The translations under genes were made by a program, and so were the position numbers. A model generated the notes under the pieces. It did not search any database, had not been told where the DNA came from, and worked only from the letters and a program-made list of their open reading frames with translations. Source: Sternotherus odoratus (lineage: Eukaryota > Chordata > Testudines > Kinosternidae). From it: a stretch of 64,000 bases of DNA. Location: positions 167,515,434 through 167,579,433 of the forward strand of contig JAVMKO010000001.1 in the NCBI GenBank assembly GCA_032164245.1, in the 5' to 3' direction. Positions 36,458 to 47,660 of the stretch are shown here, piece by piece (within the stretch, counting starts at the first letter, position 1; each line of letters begins with the position of its first letter).

Positions 36458-38084
36458 AGGCTGTTGGCCAGAGCTCTTCTCCCCCCCCCCCTTTTTTTTT
36501 AAAGCAGATTTTTCTATGTCCATCACCATAGCAGCTGAGTATTTCACAAACACTCATGGCCAAAATTTTCCAAAATAGGTGCCAAGTGTTACACTCTAGT
36601 TCAGAATCTATAATTAGGCACCTAAGAAAGTCTCATGGTATTTCCAAAGTGCTGAGCATTGGACATTTCTCATTAACTAGTTAATTGACCTCCAATGGTG
36701 GTATAAAGTTAGGGGGAAGTATCTTGATTGTATAGATGTAAAACTGAGCCACATAGGATATCCAGTCCCTTCACTTTTGGAAAGTGTTACCCATAGAGAT
36801 TAACTGACTTGCTTAAGGTCATGCAGGAAGCATATTGCAAAGCAGGGAATCTTGCACAGGTGTTCTGAATCTAAATTTAGCATCTTGGTAACAGACTGGA
36901 GAAAAAACCTCCACTTGTCAAGTTTTAAACTGTTTTAGATTCAGTTATTCTAATTCTCTTACAGCTAGCTAAAACCTTTTAATAGGGAAGTCTACATCTT
37001 CTGGTAACCACAACAATTGCTTACTTTAACAAGTAATAGTTCAGCTCCTTCTCTCATGGCTTTACTTCCTCTCTCTCACGCACACACACACTCACGTCTC
37101 CATTCATTCCACATGCTTTTCTGCCATCTGGTATCCTTCACACCTAGCCATGTTTTCCACCTCTCTTGTCTTCTGGCATCTGCTTCCTTACTGCCTGAAC
37201 CTGTTTGGATATCCTGGCTACACTGCCCAGTTAGTTCATGGCTCTTGACATTTCTTTTCACCTGCCAGCTCTAGTCATGTTGACAAGTAATGGCAACGGC
37301 TGCAGGTGGCTGGCTAACTCCTGGTGGTGGGAGCAGGGGACTACAATATCCCAACCTCCAGCAGGGGAGAGAGTGACTCCCTCTCTGTTGGCAGGGACAT
37401 CCTTCTCCCAGTGCACTCCCCTACTGTTGGGGGGGGGGGGGAAAGAGAGTGAATACTGAAAATCTTTCCATGTTTTTTAATCTTGGGACTCCCTGAAATG
37501 GGGGGAGGGATATTTTTAAGGGTGCAGGGGAGGACACAGAAGCTGATCATGACAAGGTAGAGGAAGTCTTGCTGCCACTCTCCCTGGAGGAGGGGTTAGA
37601 AATATTGTCACTGATCTGCCTCAATGTGTAAGGTGAATATGTTGGAATTTTTATTAAGGGGGAAGAAGGAGCGGAACGGAAACAAGATGAATCCTAGAGA
37701 TGGGAGTGTGTGTGTGTGGGGGGGGGGGGGGTTGGATTATTTGATCAAAATTTTCCATGTCTAAATTCTTAATTTTGCTACCCTATTAATTATTTATTCC
37801 TTGTTCCTTGCACAGCCCTAGAGCAGGCTTCCCTTCACTCTTCTGCATGGGCTGATTGATTACTAGTGTTGGTTGAAATCTTTTTTATTTTTAAACAAAA
37901 AATATCTTTTGGAATTATACAGAGAAATTTTTGTAAACTTTCCTGTTTTCATTTTTTTATTAAACAAAACTAAAAAATTCATTTAAATCCATTGGAATTG
38001 TTTTGAATAACTTAGTCAATTCACTGATTTTTTTTGTTTTGTTTTTGTTTGTTTGTTTGGCACAAAAGATTTCCCCTCTTCTTT
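36458..38084. other. Intergenic stretch with a MIR-like remnant
   Basis: An antisense MIR-like fragment lies around 36725-36875 (CTGACTTGCTTAAGGTCATG, then AGCAGGGAATC). Poly-G and TG/G microsatellite tracts lie at about 37428-37442 and 37706-37732. Otherwise nothing is recognised. Confidence 0.55.
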
Positions 38085-39700
38085 ATAAGAACATAAGAAC
38101 AGCCCTATTGGGTCAGACCAAAGGTCCATCTAACCCAGTATCCTGTCTTCTGACAGTGGCCAGTGTCGGGTGCTTCAGAGAGAATGAACGGAACAGGTAA
38201 TCATCAAGTGATCCATCCCCTGTCGCTCAGTTCCAGCTTTTGGCAAATAGAGGCTAGGGACACCATTCCTGCCCATTCTGGCTAATAGCCATTGATGGCT
38301 CTCTCCTCCATTAATTTGCCTAGGTCTTTTTTGAGCCCTGTTATGGTCTTGGACTTCACAACGTCCTCCGGCAAGGAGTTCCACAGGTTGACTGTTGGGT
38401 GAAGAAATACTTCCTTTTATTTGTTTTAAACCTGCTGCCTATTAATTTCATTTGGTAACCCCAAGTTCTTGTGTTATGAGAAGAAGTAGACAACACTTTC
38501 TCTACACCAGTCATGATTTTTATAGACGTGAATCATATCTCCCCTTAGCTGTCTCTTTTCCGAGCTGAAAAGTCCGTCGTCATTAATCTCTCCTTATATG
38601 GAAACCATTCCATAACCCTAATCACTTTTTTTGCCCTTTTTGAACCTTTCCCAATTCCAAAATATCTGTTTTGAGATGGGGCAACCACATCTGCACACAG
38701 TATTCAAGATGTGGGCATACCATGGATTAACATAGAGGCAACATATTTTCTGTCCTATTATCTAGTCCTTTCTTAATTATTCCCAGTATTCTGGTTACTT
38801 TTTTGACTGCACATTGAGTGGATGTTTTCAGAGAACTATCCACAAAATGACTCCAAGATCTTTCTTGAGTGGTAACAGATAATTTCAACCCCATCATTTT
38901 ATATGTATAATTGGGATTATGTTTTTCAATGTGCATTACTTTGCACTTATCAACATTGAATTTCATCTGCCATTTTTTTTGCCCAGTCATCCAGTTTTGA
39001 GAGATAATTTTGTAGCTCTTTGCAATCTGCCTGGGCCTTAACTATCTTGAGTAGTTTTGTATCCTGTGCAAATTTTGCCACCTTACTGTTTACCATTTTT
39101 TCCAGATCATTTATGAATATGTTGAATGGGACTGGTCAGACCCCTAAGGGACACTGCTATTTACCTCTCTCCATTCTGAAAACTGACCATTTATATGTAT
39201 CTTTTAATCAGTTACCAATCCATGAGAACACCTTCCCTATTATCCTGTGACATCTTACTTTTCATAAGAGCCTTTGGTTAGGAACCTTGTGAAAGACTTT
39301 CTGAAAATCTAAGTACACTATATCTACTGGATCACCTTGGTCCACATGCTTGTTTACCCCCACAAAGAATTCTAGTAGATTGGTGAGGGATGATTTCCCT
39401 TCACAAAAACCATGTTGACTCCTCAACAAATTATGTTAATCTATATCTAATCAGCCATGAAGACCAAGGCAAAGAATTCATTTAGTTTCCCCACAATGGT
39501 CTTATTGTCCTTGAGTGCTCTTTTAGCACCTTGATTGCCCACTGGTTGTTTAGCAGGCTCCCTGCTTCTGATGTACTTTTAAAAATTGCTATTACTTTGA
39601 GTCTTTGGCTAACTGTTCCTCAAATACTATCACCTTATTGCTGATTAATGATTTATTTAAATATTTGTCAAGCCTTTCCATAATCATTATGGGTGTAGAC
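38085..39700 (-). mobile_element. Antisense CR1 LINE, broken
   Basis: The left edge carries the typical antisense CR1 3' end (TAAGAACATAAGAAC, then 'GGGTCAGACCAAAGGTCCAT'). Further right the minus-strand frame 38727-38990 holds KWQMKFNVDKCKVMH, a CR1 reverse-transcriptase C-terminal segment. Stops and indels break the frames. The right end is approximate. Confidence 0.88.
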
Positions 39701-39984
39701 CTTCACATTTGTGAGAATTAGGTATAAAGCCTATTTTAAATGGGGGGATGGGGGGTGGAGACAACAGATGCTAAATGTCTTCTGTCCTGTAGTTTTTATT
39801 TGGTTGGTTGGTTTTAGGTTTTTTTGCACATCCTGTTTCTGTTTTTCACTTGAGTGGTGTAGTCAGGCTTCAATATGTTAAGTAATAAATCTATGCCTTG
39901 TAATGAGGTAAAACAAGATCAAGAAACAAAATCAAGGAGACGTTACTACCTGAACTCTCCAGAGAGGCGATCTGGGTACTTAAA

Positions 39985-42790
39985 CTTCTTGTGAAGGGCA
40001 TCGAGGAATCCAGTGGCACCTTTAAGACAGAGATTTATTTGGGCATAAGCTTTCAAGGGTAAAAAACCTTCAGGTGTATGGAGTGAAAATTACAGATGCA
40101 TGGAGTGAAAATTACAGATACAGGCAGGCATAAACATATATTGGCACATGAAGAGAAGGGAGTTACCTTACAAGTGGAGAGCCAATGTAGAAGGCCAATT
40201 CAGCCAGGGTGGATGTGGTCCTCTCCCAATGACTGATGAGGAGGTGTCAATAAAAGAGAGGGAGAATTGCTTTTGTAGTGAGCCAGCCACTCCCCATCCC
40301 CATTCAAGCCCAAACTGATGGTGTTAAGTTTGCAAATTAATTGTAGCTCAGCAGTTTCTCTTTGAAGTCTGTTAGAAGTTTTTGGTTGAAGAATGGCTAC
40401 TTTTAAATCTGTTATTGAGTGTCCAAGGAGATTGAAGTGTTCTCCTTCTGGCTTTTGTACGTTACCATTCCTGATGTCTGATTTCTGTCTATTTATCCTT
40501 TTGTGTAGAGACTGTCCAGTTTGGCCATTGTACATGGCAGAGAGGCATTGATGGCACATATCATATTAGTACATGTGCAGGTGAATGAGCCTCTGGAGTG
40601 GTTGGGTCCTGTGATGGTGTTGCTAGAGTAAATATAGGGAATGGGAAAGCAACGGGGTTTGTTACCAGGGTTGGTTCCTGGATTAGTATTTCTGTGGAGT
40701 GGTGTGTAGATGATGGTGAATATTTTGCTTCAGGTTGGGGGACTGTCTGTAAGCGAGGATTGGCCTGTCTCCCAAAGCCTGAGAGTGGGGGATTGTTTTC
40801 CATGATAGCTTGTAGAATGCTGATGATGCGCTAGAGCGGTTTTAGCTGGGGGCTGTATGTGACAGCCAGTGGTGTTCTGTTATGTTTCTTGTTGGGCCTG
40901 TCCTGTAGTAGCTGACTTCTGGGTACCTGTCTCACTCTGTCCATCTGTTTCCTCACTTCCCCAGGTGGGTATTGTAGTTTTAAGAATGCTTGATAGAGAT
41001 CTTGTAGGTGTTTGTCTCTGAGGGACTGAAGCAAATGTGGTTGTATCGGAGGGCTTGGCTGTAGAGGAGGAGCACTTGGGGAGAAGAGCTGAGGAAGTAT
41101 TGTTCTGTCAGCCATAAAAATGGTGGCATGTTGTGGGGCCATGTGGGTACTGTAGCAAAGCGGCAACTCACCCTTGTGGCGCCTCCTGCTGGTCTGGCCA
41201 GGGAATTAGCTCATCCAGCCTCTGGAGCACCCTCTGCAGGCTAATGTCCCACTTGCTCCTGGCCCCTGGCCCTCCCTGGAAGCCAGTGCCCTCTTCCCTG
41301 GGGTGCTGCCCCCCCTGCAGTACCCCTCACAGGTCTTAGGGTATCCCCTCCCCAGGGAACCCCAATCCCTTATCCCCACCTTGTCTCAGTCTAGGCAACT
41401 GCCAGTCACCACTTGCCCCCATTCACTGGGGCAGAATGCAGTATTATTGCCACTCATCACTGGGGGGGGGGGAGGTTGGCCTACTGCCTCTAGAGCCATG
41501 GGCTGCCCCCTGCAACCCCAGTACCCCTTTGGGCAGTCCCCTAGGCCCTGCAGCCTGGGGATTTCCAGCTCCGAGCTCCCCCATCTCCTCTTGCCTTGCC
41601 CCAGCCCTGCACCACTCTAGGTACCTACTCAAGGTCCCAACAGCCAGGCCTGCCTGCCTCTACAGCTCGAAGAGACTGCCTGAGCACCAAACTCTGGGCC
41701 CTTTTATCAGGGCCAGCTGGGCCCTTATTGACCCAGCCACGGCTGTGGCTGCTCTGCCCCAGTTGCTTTCCATTGCAGCCCCCTGCTGGGCTGCCTTTCT
41801 CTAGCTACCGCCCTTTTCAGTGCTGTTTTAACCCCTTTTTACCTGGAGTGGGGCAGCCGACCAACCACAGTACTCATAGCAATGCCGCCGGCTTGAAGGT
41901 ATAAATTGTCCTAAATCTGAAATGATTGTGGGTGAGGACAAAGTCACAAAGCTCAGCCACCAGGTGTGCCGGGGCTTCATCAGGGATACTCTTCCTGACA
42001 GCTTGTAGTCCATCCTCATGTGGAATATTGGTGTAAAGAACTTCTACATCCATGGGGGCCAGGATGGTGTTTTCAGGAAGATCACCAGTGCATGGTAATT
42101 TCCTCAGGAAGTCAGTGGTGTTTCAGATAGCTAGGAGTGTTGGTAGCGTAGGGTCTGAAGAGAGAGTCCAAATAGCTAGATAATCCTGCTGTAAGCATGC
42201 CAATGCCTGAAATGATAGAGGGGGTGTCCAGGATTTCATGGTTTATGCATCTTAGGTGGCAGATAGAATACCCCTGGTTGGGCCTCTAGGGGTGTGTCAG
42301 TGTAGATTTGTTCCCGTGCTGGAGTAGGGAGTTTCTTGAGTAGATGGTATAGTTTCTTTTGGTACTCCTCAGTGAGATTGGAGGATGGTGGCCTGTAAAA
42401 TGTGGTGTTGGAGGGTTGCCTGGCAGCCTCCTGTTTTGTCCTCCAGATGGTCGAAATGACAGGCTGGACTTCCACAGCATGCTTCCACGGACGTGCACAG
42501 GCTGAAATTCTGAACAAACAGCATCATTTGCCCCAGAACCTCAGCTATACAGAACACACCACCATCCACAGCCTCAGAAACAACTCTGACGTTCTAATCA
42601 AAGGGGCTGACAAAGGAGGTGCTGTAGTTATGAACAGGTTGGATTATGAACAGGAGGCTGTCAGACAACTCTCCAACACCCCATTTTACAGGCTCCGATC
42701 CCCCAGAGTACCACTGAAAGAAACGACACCATCTGCTCAAGAGACAAAGCGGGTGAGGTAATATATTTTTTATTGGATCAACTTGTGTGG
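39985..42790 (-). mobile_element. Penelope-like retroelement with GIY-YIG remnant, broken and split
   Basis: Minus-strand pieces, right to left, are a reverse-transcriptase N-terminal stretch (about 42236-42450: EEYQKKLYHLLKKLP, PGVFYLPPKMHKP), a middle part near 41870-42060, and a C-terminal GIY-YIG endonuclease-like part at 40200-40559 (YNGQTGQSLHKRINRQ, EGEHFNLLGHS, NRLQRETAELQLICKLNT). These are hallmarks of Penelope-like elements. A second, plus-strand copy of the RT start lies at about 42480-42745 (LIKGADKGGAVVMN), so two copies meet head to head near 42460. A solo LTR (41151-41869) interrupts the element. All frames are broken. Confidence 0.85.
41151..41869 (-). mobile_element. Solo LTR inserted into the Penelope element
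   Basis: 719 bp, starting TGTAGCAAAG and ending CCAACCACA, with a 4-bp duplication GTAC (41147-41150 and 41870-41873). Read on the minus strand it has a TATA-like GATAAAAGGGC near 41700 and ends ..GCTTTGCTACA, so it is probably oriented minus. No internal domain remains, so it arose by LTR recombination. The 4-bp duplication fits gypsy or ERV1-type elements. Confidence 0.78.
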
Positions 42791-42959
42791 GTGAGAGAGA
42801 CAAGCTTTTGATCTCTTGTTCAGCCCACCCACAGCAGAACAGGGAGCATTTCCTGCAGGAAAGGTGGTGTGTGTTTGTGTGTAGGTACAGCAGTGTTCCC
42901 AGACAGTCCCTTCCTTTGGAAACACTGAGCCCTGACTTGCTGCAGCTGAACAGCTGCAA

Positions 42960-43310
42960 GGCACTAAACTGGGGTAGGCAATCTGCCACACATGCCAAAT
43001 GCAGCACGCGAGCTGATTTTCAGTGGCACTCAAGACCTGTGTCTAAGACCCGGGCAGTGTAAGGGCCCTGCTGCCGGCCTGGGGTACTGGCCACTGTCTC
43101 CCTGCCAGCCAGGGTTCCGTCCACCAGCCCCGCTCAGTCTGCTGCCGGACCCAGATCCCGGCCATCGGTCTCGGGGGCTCAGCTGCTGGCCTGGGATCCC
43201 GGTCACTAGCCCGGTGCTCTGCAGCTGCCCCCAGCTGCGGCTCACTGGCCCGTCTGGACCAGTGAGGGGTGCAGACCGGGGCAAGAAGGAGCACAGCTCA
43301 GCACCCCCAC
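42960..43310. repeat. GC-rich repeat, possibly a decayed hAT MITE
   Basis: It begins GGGGTAGGCAATCTGCC.., like a degenerate hAT terminus of the GGGTGGGCAA type, followed by GC-rich filler with repeated 'GGCCTGGG' blocks. No opposite terminus was found. Confidence 0.35.
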
Positions 43311-43899
43311 CAGCATCAGTGTACTGGGATATTGTTCAGTCCTGCTTTGCTGTTTGCATCACTATCACACCGTGTGAAACAGTGCACGGAGTTTGAGGTT
43401 GAGATTAGACTGTACAGTACATGCAGGAACTCAAATCAGAATTTTGACAGATTTCAAGATTTTCTGTGATTTGGCCCCATTCTTTCTTTTCTAATTAAAC
43501 CGGAAAAGTTCAATGAAAGCACCTTGGGTTTGTCTATATTTCAGTGGGCATCAAACTTTGGAGGTCTAGGGCGTGTACCTGAAGCTACCCAGAGAGATCA
43601 GGGGCCCTCTATTCTAACCTGCTAGATGTCCCTGCTAGTGAAATTTAACTGAAGAAAATTGTGTTTTCAGTGCTTTCAGCATTTGCATCCATATACCTGT
43701 GTGAAACAGGCATTTTCACGCATGAAATCTGTCCTGTCCCTCTCGGAGGCAGCTAGGCTTCTGAGTGCTCAGTTGTTGGGTGCAGCTTGAAGTTTCTAAA
43801 CAGGTGCCAGACATTGCAAAACTCCGCACGGAAGAGCAAGGGTGAGGCTCACACGAAACCGATCCGCTCTGCATTTTCATTTTATTTTAAATGAAACTT

Positions 43900-44700
43900 G
43901 TTAAACGTCTGAAAACCCTTCTTTACTCGATCCAACCCTCGTTCCGGTCTCGATGAGCGGCTTCTAGCAAGAGACCTGCTAAAAACGCTCAGGGGTAGGA
44001 CCGGCACTCGAACCCTTCAAGCGGGGTGAAGCGAGACTCCGCACCCCCGTGTTACGCGTGTTTGAGCTGAAGCGGGAGGGCTGCACCGCGATCGCTGCCT
44101 GCGCGCTGGGCCGGGGTGAGAGGCCGAACCCAGCCCCGTTCCCCTCCCCCGGCGCGGTGAGTGGCGACAAGGGCGCAGCGCTGCGGTGGGGCGGGCGGCT
44201 GCACACGCCCAGGAGAGCCGGGGGGGGGGGGGCGCCCGTCACTTCTTCACACACCCCCCCCCCGGGTGCGCCGGCGGCCGAGCGGACTTTGGCACCGCGC
44301 TGGCCCAGCGGCCGCGCCCCAGGGCGTGGCGCCCTCTCCCGGCTCAAGCCGGCCCCTGGCCGTGAGGGCAGCTCCGCTCCCCGCCCCCCCGCGGGGGCGC
44401 CCCAGCTGTTCCCACGTGTGACTCATCCCGCCCCCAGGGCGGGCCCGTCCGGGCGCTCCGGGGCGGCGAGTTTGCGCGCTGCCTCCTGTCGCTCTCCCCC
44501 CCCAGGCCGGGGCGCGGCCGGGCTCTTGCAGGTGCAGGAGCCGGCGGTGCGCCGCGGAGCAGCCCCGCAGCTGCCCGGGAAGATGCGGCTGGCCTGGAGC
44601 AGTGAGTAGCGCCGCGCACAGGAGCTAGCGGGCTCCTCCCCCCCCCCCCCCCCCCGCGCGCTGGGGTCGGGCTGCGGGGAGGGGTCGGGCTCGGGCCCTG
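43900..44700 (+). promoter_or_regulatory. FAM3B: CpG-island promoter of FAM3B
   Basis: The stretch is dense in C, G and CpG compared with the AT-rich surroundings and ends around the predicted start codon at 44583. No TATA box is obvious, as is usual for CpG-island promoters. Several long open frames on both strands (to about 186 codons) follow from the composition and are not genes. The transcription start is not resolved. A GC-rich hAT MITE begins at 44936, so the apparent island extends further right than the host promoter. Confidence 0.65.
44583..44601 (+). CDS. FAM3B: FAM3B coding exon 1 (signal-sequence start)
   Basis: ATG at 44583 gives MRLAWS plus one base; donor GTGAGT starts at 44602. 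The leftover base joins the exon at 55212 to make an asparagine codon, continuing NLAKLSGLMLASVCAWY. FAM3B (PANDER) begins similarly with a short MR.. stretch before the hydrophobic secretion signal. The exon is tiny, so the call rests on its position in the CpG island, the good donor and the phase match. Confidence 0.75.
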
Positions 44701-44935
44701 GTCCGCCCACTTCTGGGGTGGGCAACAGCTGGCGGGCTGGGCTCAGCCCCCTGGTTCCCCTGCCCGGCCCCGGCCCCGGCCCCGCCGGAGAACAAGTCTG
44801 TTGCTGCTTCCTGGTGTTGGCCCCTGTGGTCCCTTCCGGGAGGCGCTTGGGACACTAGACCTGTTGGGGCTTCTCGTGCCCCTCTCCCGGCCTCCCGCTC
44901 TTTGCGCTTCTCCTGGGCTCCTGCTCTCGCCCCAG

Positions 44936-45794
44936 GAGGGTGACCAGACATCCCCATTTCGGGACCTTCCGAGGAGAGCCCTGGGCGCTGCCCTCCCTGC
45001 CCCAGGACCAGGCAGAGACTGGGCGGTCGGGTCTCTGCCGCCCGGCTTTCAGCACCTGCTGTAGGGGCGGGCGGGAGGAAAGCTGCTGCTGCCGCCTTGG
45101 CCAGTGCCGGCCAGCAGAAGGGGGGCGGGAGGGGGCCGAAAGCCCACTCCCCTCCCTCCCCCCGCAGAGACAGTGGGGGAAGGAGGACTGTGCCCCGCCG
45201 CAGGAGACTCTGTGGGCCTTGCATGCAGGTGCGGGGTGGGGAGGGGGAGAAGAGCCCAGAGAGCGCACACACACCCCCCCCCGCAACCTGGCTCTGCCCC
45301 CCCAAGAGTGAGTTTGCTGCTGGGGGGTGGGAGCAGGAAAGGAGGAAGCTGACCCAGAGCTTGCTGCTGCTGGCAGGGAAAGGGCTGGGGGGAGTCCTCC
45401 TCTCTGGCTCCAGTCCCAGAGCAGCCTGCCTGTACCCGTCCCAAACTCATCCCCAGCCCTGCCCTACCCCAGAGCCCACACCCCAGCAAGAGCTTATCCC
45501 CCCCCCACCCCAATCCTCCACCCAAGCTCTGAGCCCCTCCAGCATCCCAAACACCTTATCCTCAGTCCCAGTCAGGGCCCCCCGCACCTCAATCCTGTGC
45601 CCCATGCTACATTACACTTTGCAATATTCATTAAAAAAATTTATAATAAGCAATGCTCTGGGAAAAGGGATGGGGGGGTGCAAGGTAAAAATTTTGCCTC
45701 GGGCGCAAAATATCCCCCCCCCCCCCGGCTTGCCCCTCCGCACCAGCGCCCCATTCCCCCCCACCACCACCACTCTTCTGATCTGGTCACCCTG
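44936..45794. mobile_element. hAT-type non-autonomous element next to FAM3B exon 1
   Basis: 859 bp with inverted ends GAGGGTGACCAGACATCCCC at 44936 and ..TCTGGTCACCCTG to 45794. Flanked by CGCCCCAG (44928-44935) and CACCCCAG (45795-45802), 7 of 8 matching. The interior is GC-rich without transposase; its long frames are compositional. The same termini occur on smaller elements at 45928-46040 and 50501-50623. Confidence 0.75.
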
Positions 45795-45927
45795 CACCCC
45801 AGCCACACTGGCACCGGCTGGGACCCACTCTCTGCTCCCTCTGACCACCTCTGCACTTCCAAGTTTAGTTTGATTAGCGAATACAGCAGCCCTTTAGATA
45901 GACAGCGTGAAAAATTGAGATAGGAGT

Positions 45928-46040
45928 GGGGTGATCAGATGTCCCGTTTTTATAGGGACAGTCCTGATTTGTGGGTCTTTTTCTTATAGAGGTGCCTATT
46001 TACCCCCCCCCCCCCTGATTTTTTGCTGTCTGGTCACCCT
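45928..46040. mobile_element. Short hAT-type MITE of the 'GGTGACCAGATGTCC' family
   Basis: The ends are GGGGTGATCAGATGTCCCG and GCTGTCTGGTCACCCT, around a C-run. A further partial copy with 'ACATCTGGTCACCCT' follows to about 46108. The flanking duplication is unclear. Confidence 0.7.
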
Positions 46041-46499
46041 AGCCAGGAGGTGGGAGTATTAGGTGCCTATTTAAGAAAAGCCTCAAATCAGAACATCTGG
46101 TCACCCTCCCGCCCTTTGGCCCATGCATGGGTGTGTCAGTGCTAGTGCTCGTATTCACCACACATGCTTACGTGGATGTAAAATGTAGTGCACCACAGAT
46201 AGGTAAATTACCCCAGCATGCCCTGCACCATCCTCTGACTCATTGCCTTGCAGATCATTTGCACAGTGTTGTGTGGGATACCAGCCATTTGCCCAGGGAT
46301 GTGGGGGAGCTAGGGATTATGTTCCCACCATACCACTTTCTACACCCCATAATTAATTTCTGTACTTAAAAAAAAAAAAAATACCAACCACTTCTCACTG
46401 TCCATTATGTGCCCACCATCTCGCTTGCAGACCTGGACCCTGCAAGGGCTCAGTACAGTGACTGAGTGTTGCTGACACAGGACATACAATTCTCCTGTG

Positions 46500-47660
46500 T
46501 TTGCAGAGCTCAAAGAGAGGGTGGTGATGGGGAGACGTTCTGTCACAATAATTGGATCCTGGTAAATGTAGCCCCAAAAAAGAAAGGTCAGGTCACTGCT
46601 GGCATTCACAGAGCAGCTCCACACAACAATCACCGCATCTGGGCTCAAAAAATGAGCCCTGATTGGTGAAATACATCATAATGCAGATTTGGGACGACTG
46701 TTGGAGGTTGCAGAACTTTTGGGTTCGAAAGGCCGTGTTCCTGGATCTGTGGCTGAGCTTGCACCAGGTAGCCAGTCCAGGAACAGCAGTTATGTAAGTA
46801 AACCACAAGAATGACAGCTGAGAAACGAGTGTCAGTCGTGCTGTGGACGCTTGCAACACCAGATTGCTTTTAGTCAGTGGCGTCTGTTTGGAATTGGAAA
46901 ATTCACAGAGGGGGGCGTTGTTGTCCAAATGTGTAGGGCTGTTAAATATCTCCCGCTACACAGGACTGTGTCTCTTGGGAAAGTACAAGAAGTAGTGGAT
47001 GGATTCATATCAGTGGGGTTCCAGAACTCAGGTGGGGTGCTAGAGCACACATCCCTCTTCTGGCTCTAACCCACTTTGCCATGGAGTATATTAACAGAAA
47101 GAAATATTTTTTCATGGTTATATAACTGCTAGTGAATCACTGGTGATGTAAGTCACTGATTACAAGATAGACTGGTTAGAGAAGGTCCATGATGATTGCA
47201 TGTTTAAGAACATGTAATTAAAAAAAAAACCTGCAAGAAGGGACATTTTCCCCAATGGGCAGATTACCGTGGGTGATATTGAAATGCTGATATTGGTCCT
47301 GGGGGGATACAGCCTATTTGTTGCTCCTCTGGCTTATGAAGCAGTACACTGGTCACCTTGGCAACATCAAGGAAAGATTCAAATACCATCTCAGCAGATT
47401 CAGAGTGACTGAATATGCTTTTGATAGATTGGATGGACACTAGGGCGGTTTATTCGGTAGATTGGATCTCAGAGAAGAGAAATCTCCTCCTGATTATAGT
47501 TGGTGTATAATGCATATCTGTGAGGCAAAGGGGTAAAAGCTGCCATCAGGATGAAGGGTTGAGATGAACACGTTGTCTGCTGAATTTGAACAGCAAGAGG
47601 CAAGGGCTATTGGAACAGCCAATTGTAGAGGTAAGCAGCTGAGGGAGATCTTAAAAGACC
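46500..47660 (+). pseudogene. PIF/Harbinger (HARBI1-like) transposase fossil
   Basis: The plus strand, read across frame breaks, keeps HARBI1-like segments in order: LWTLATPDCF near 46840, ALTHFAMEYINRKKYFFMV near 47070-47120, DTAYLLLLWLMKQYTGHLG near 47310-47370, ERFKYHLSRFRVTEYAFDRL near 47372-47430. Stops and frameshifts interrupt all of them. Harbinger transposases cut and paste elements with a 3-bp TWA duplication. Such a source could have mobilised MITEs like the one at 50015 (inference). The ends were not located. Confidence 0.7.

Noticed and set aside
37681..37732. Possible CRISPR-like or regulatory repeat in the G-rich tracts
   Set aside because: These are simple G and TG runs; the window is eukaryotic and shows no spaced repeats.
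43979..45923. Many overlapping frames of 80-258 codons near FAM3B exon 1
   Set aside because: GC-rich promoter and MITE sequence lacks stop codons by composition; the products are Pro/Gly/Arg-rich with no domains and overlap on both strands.
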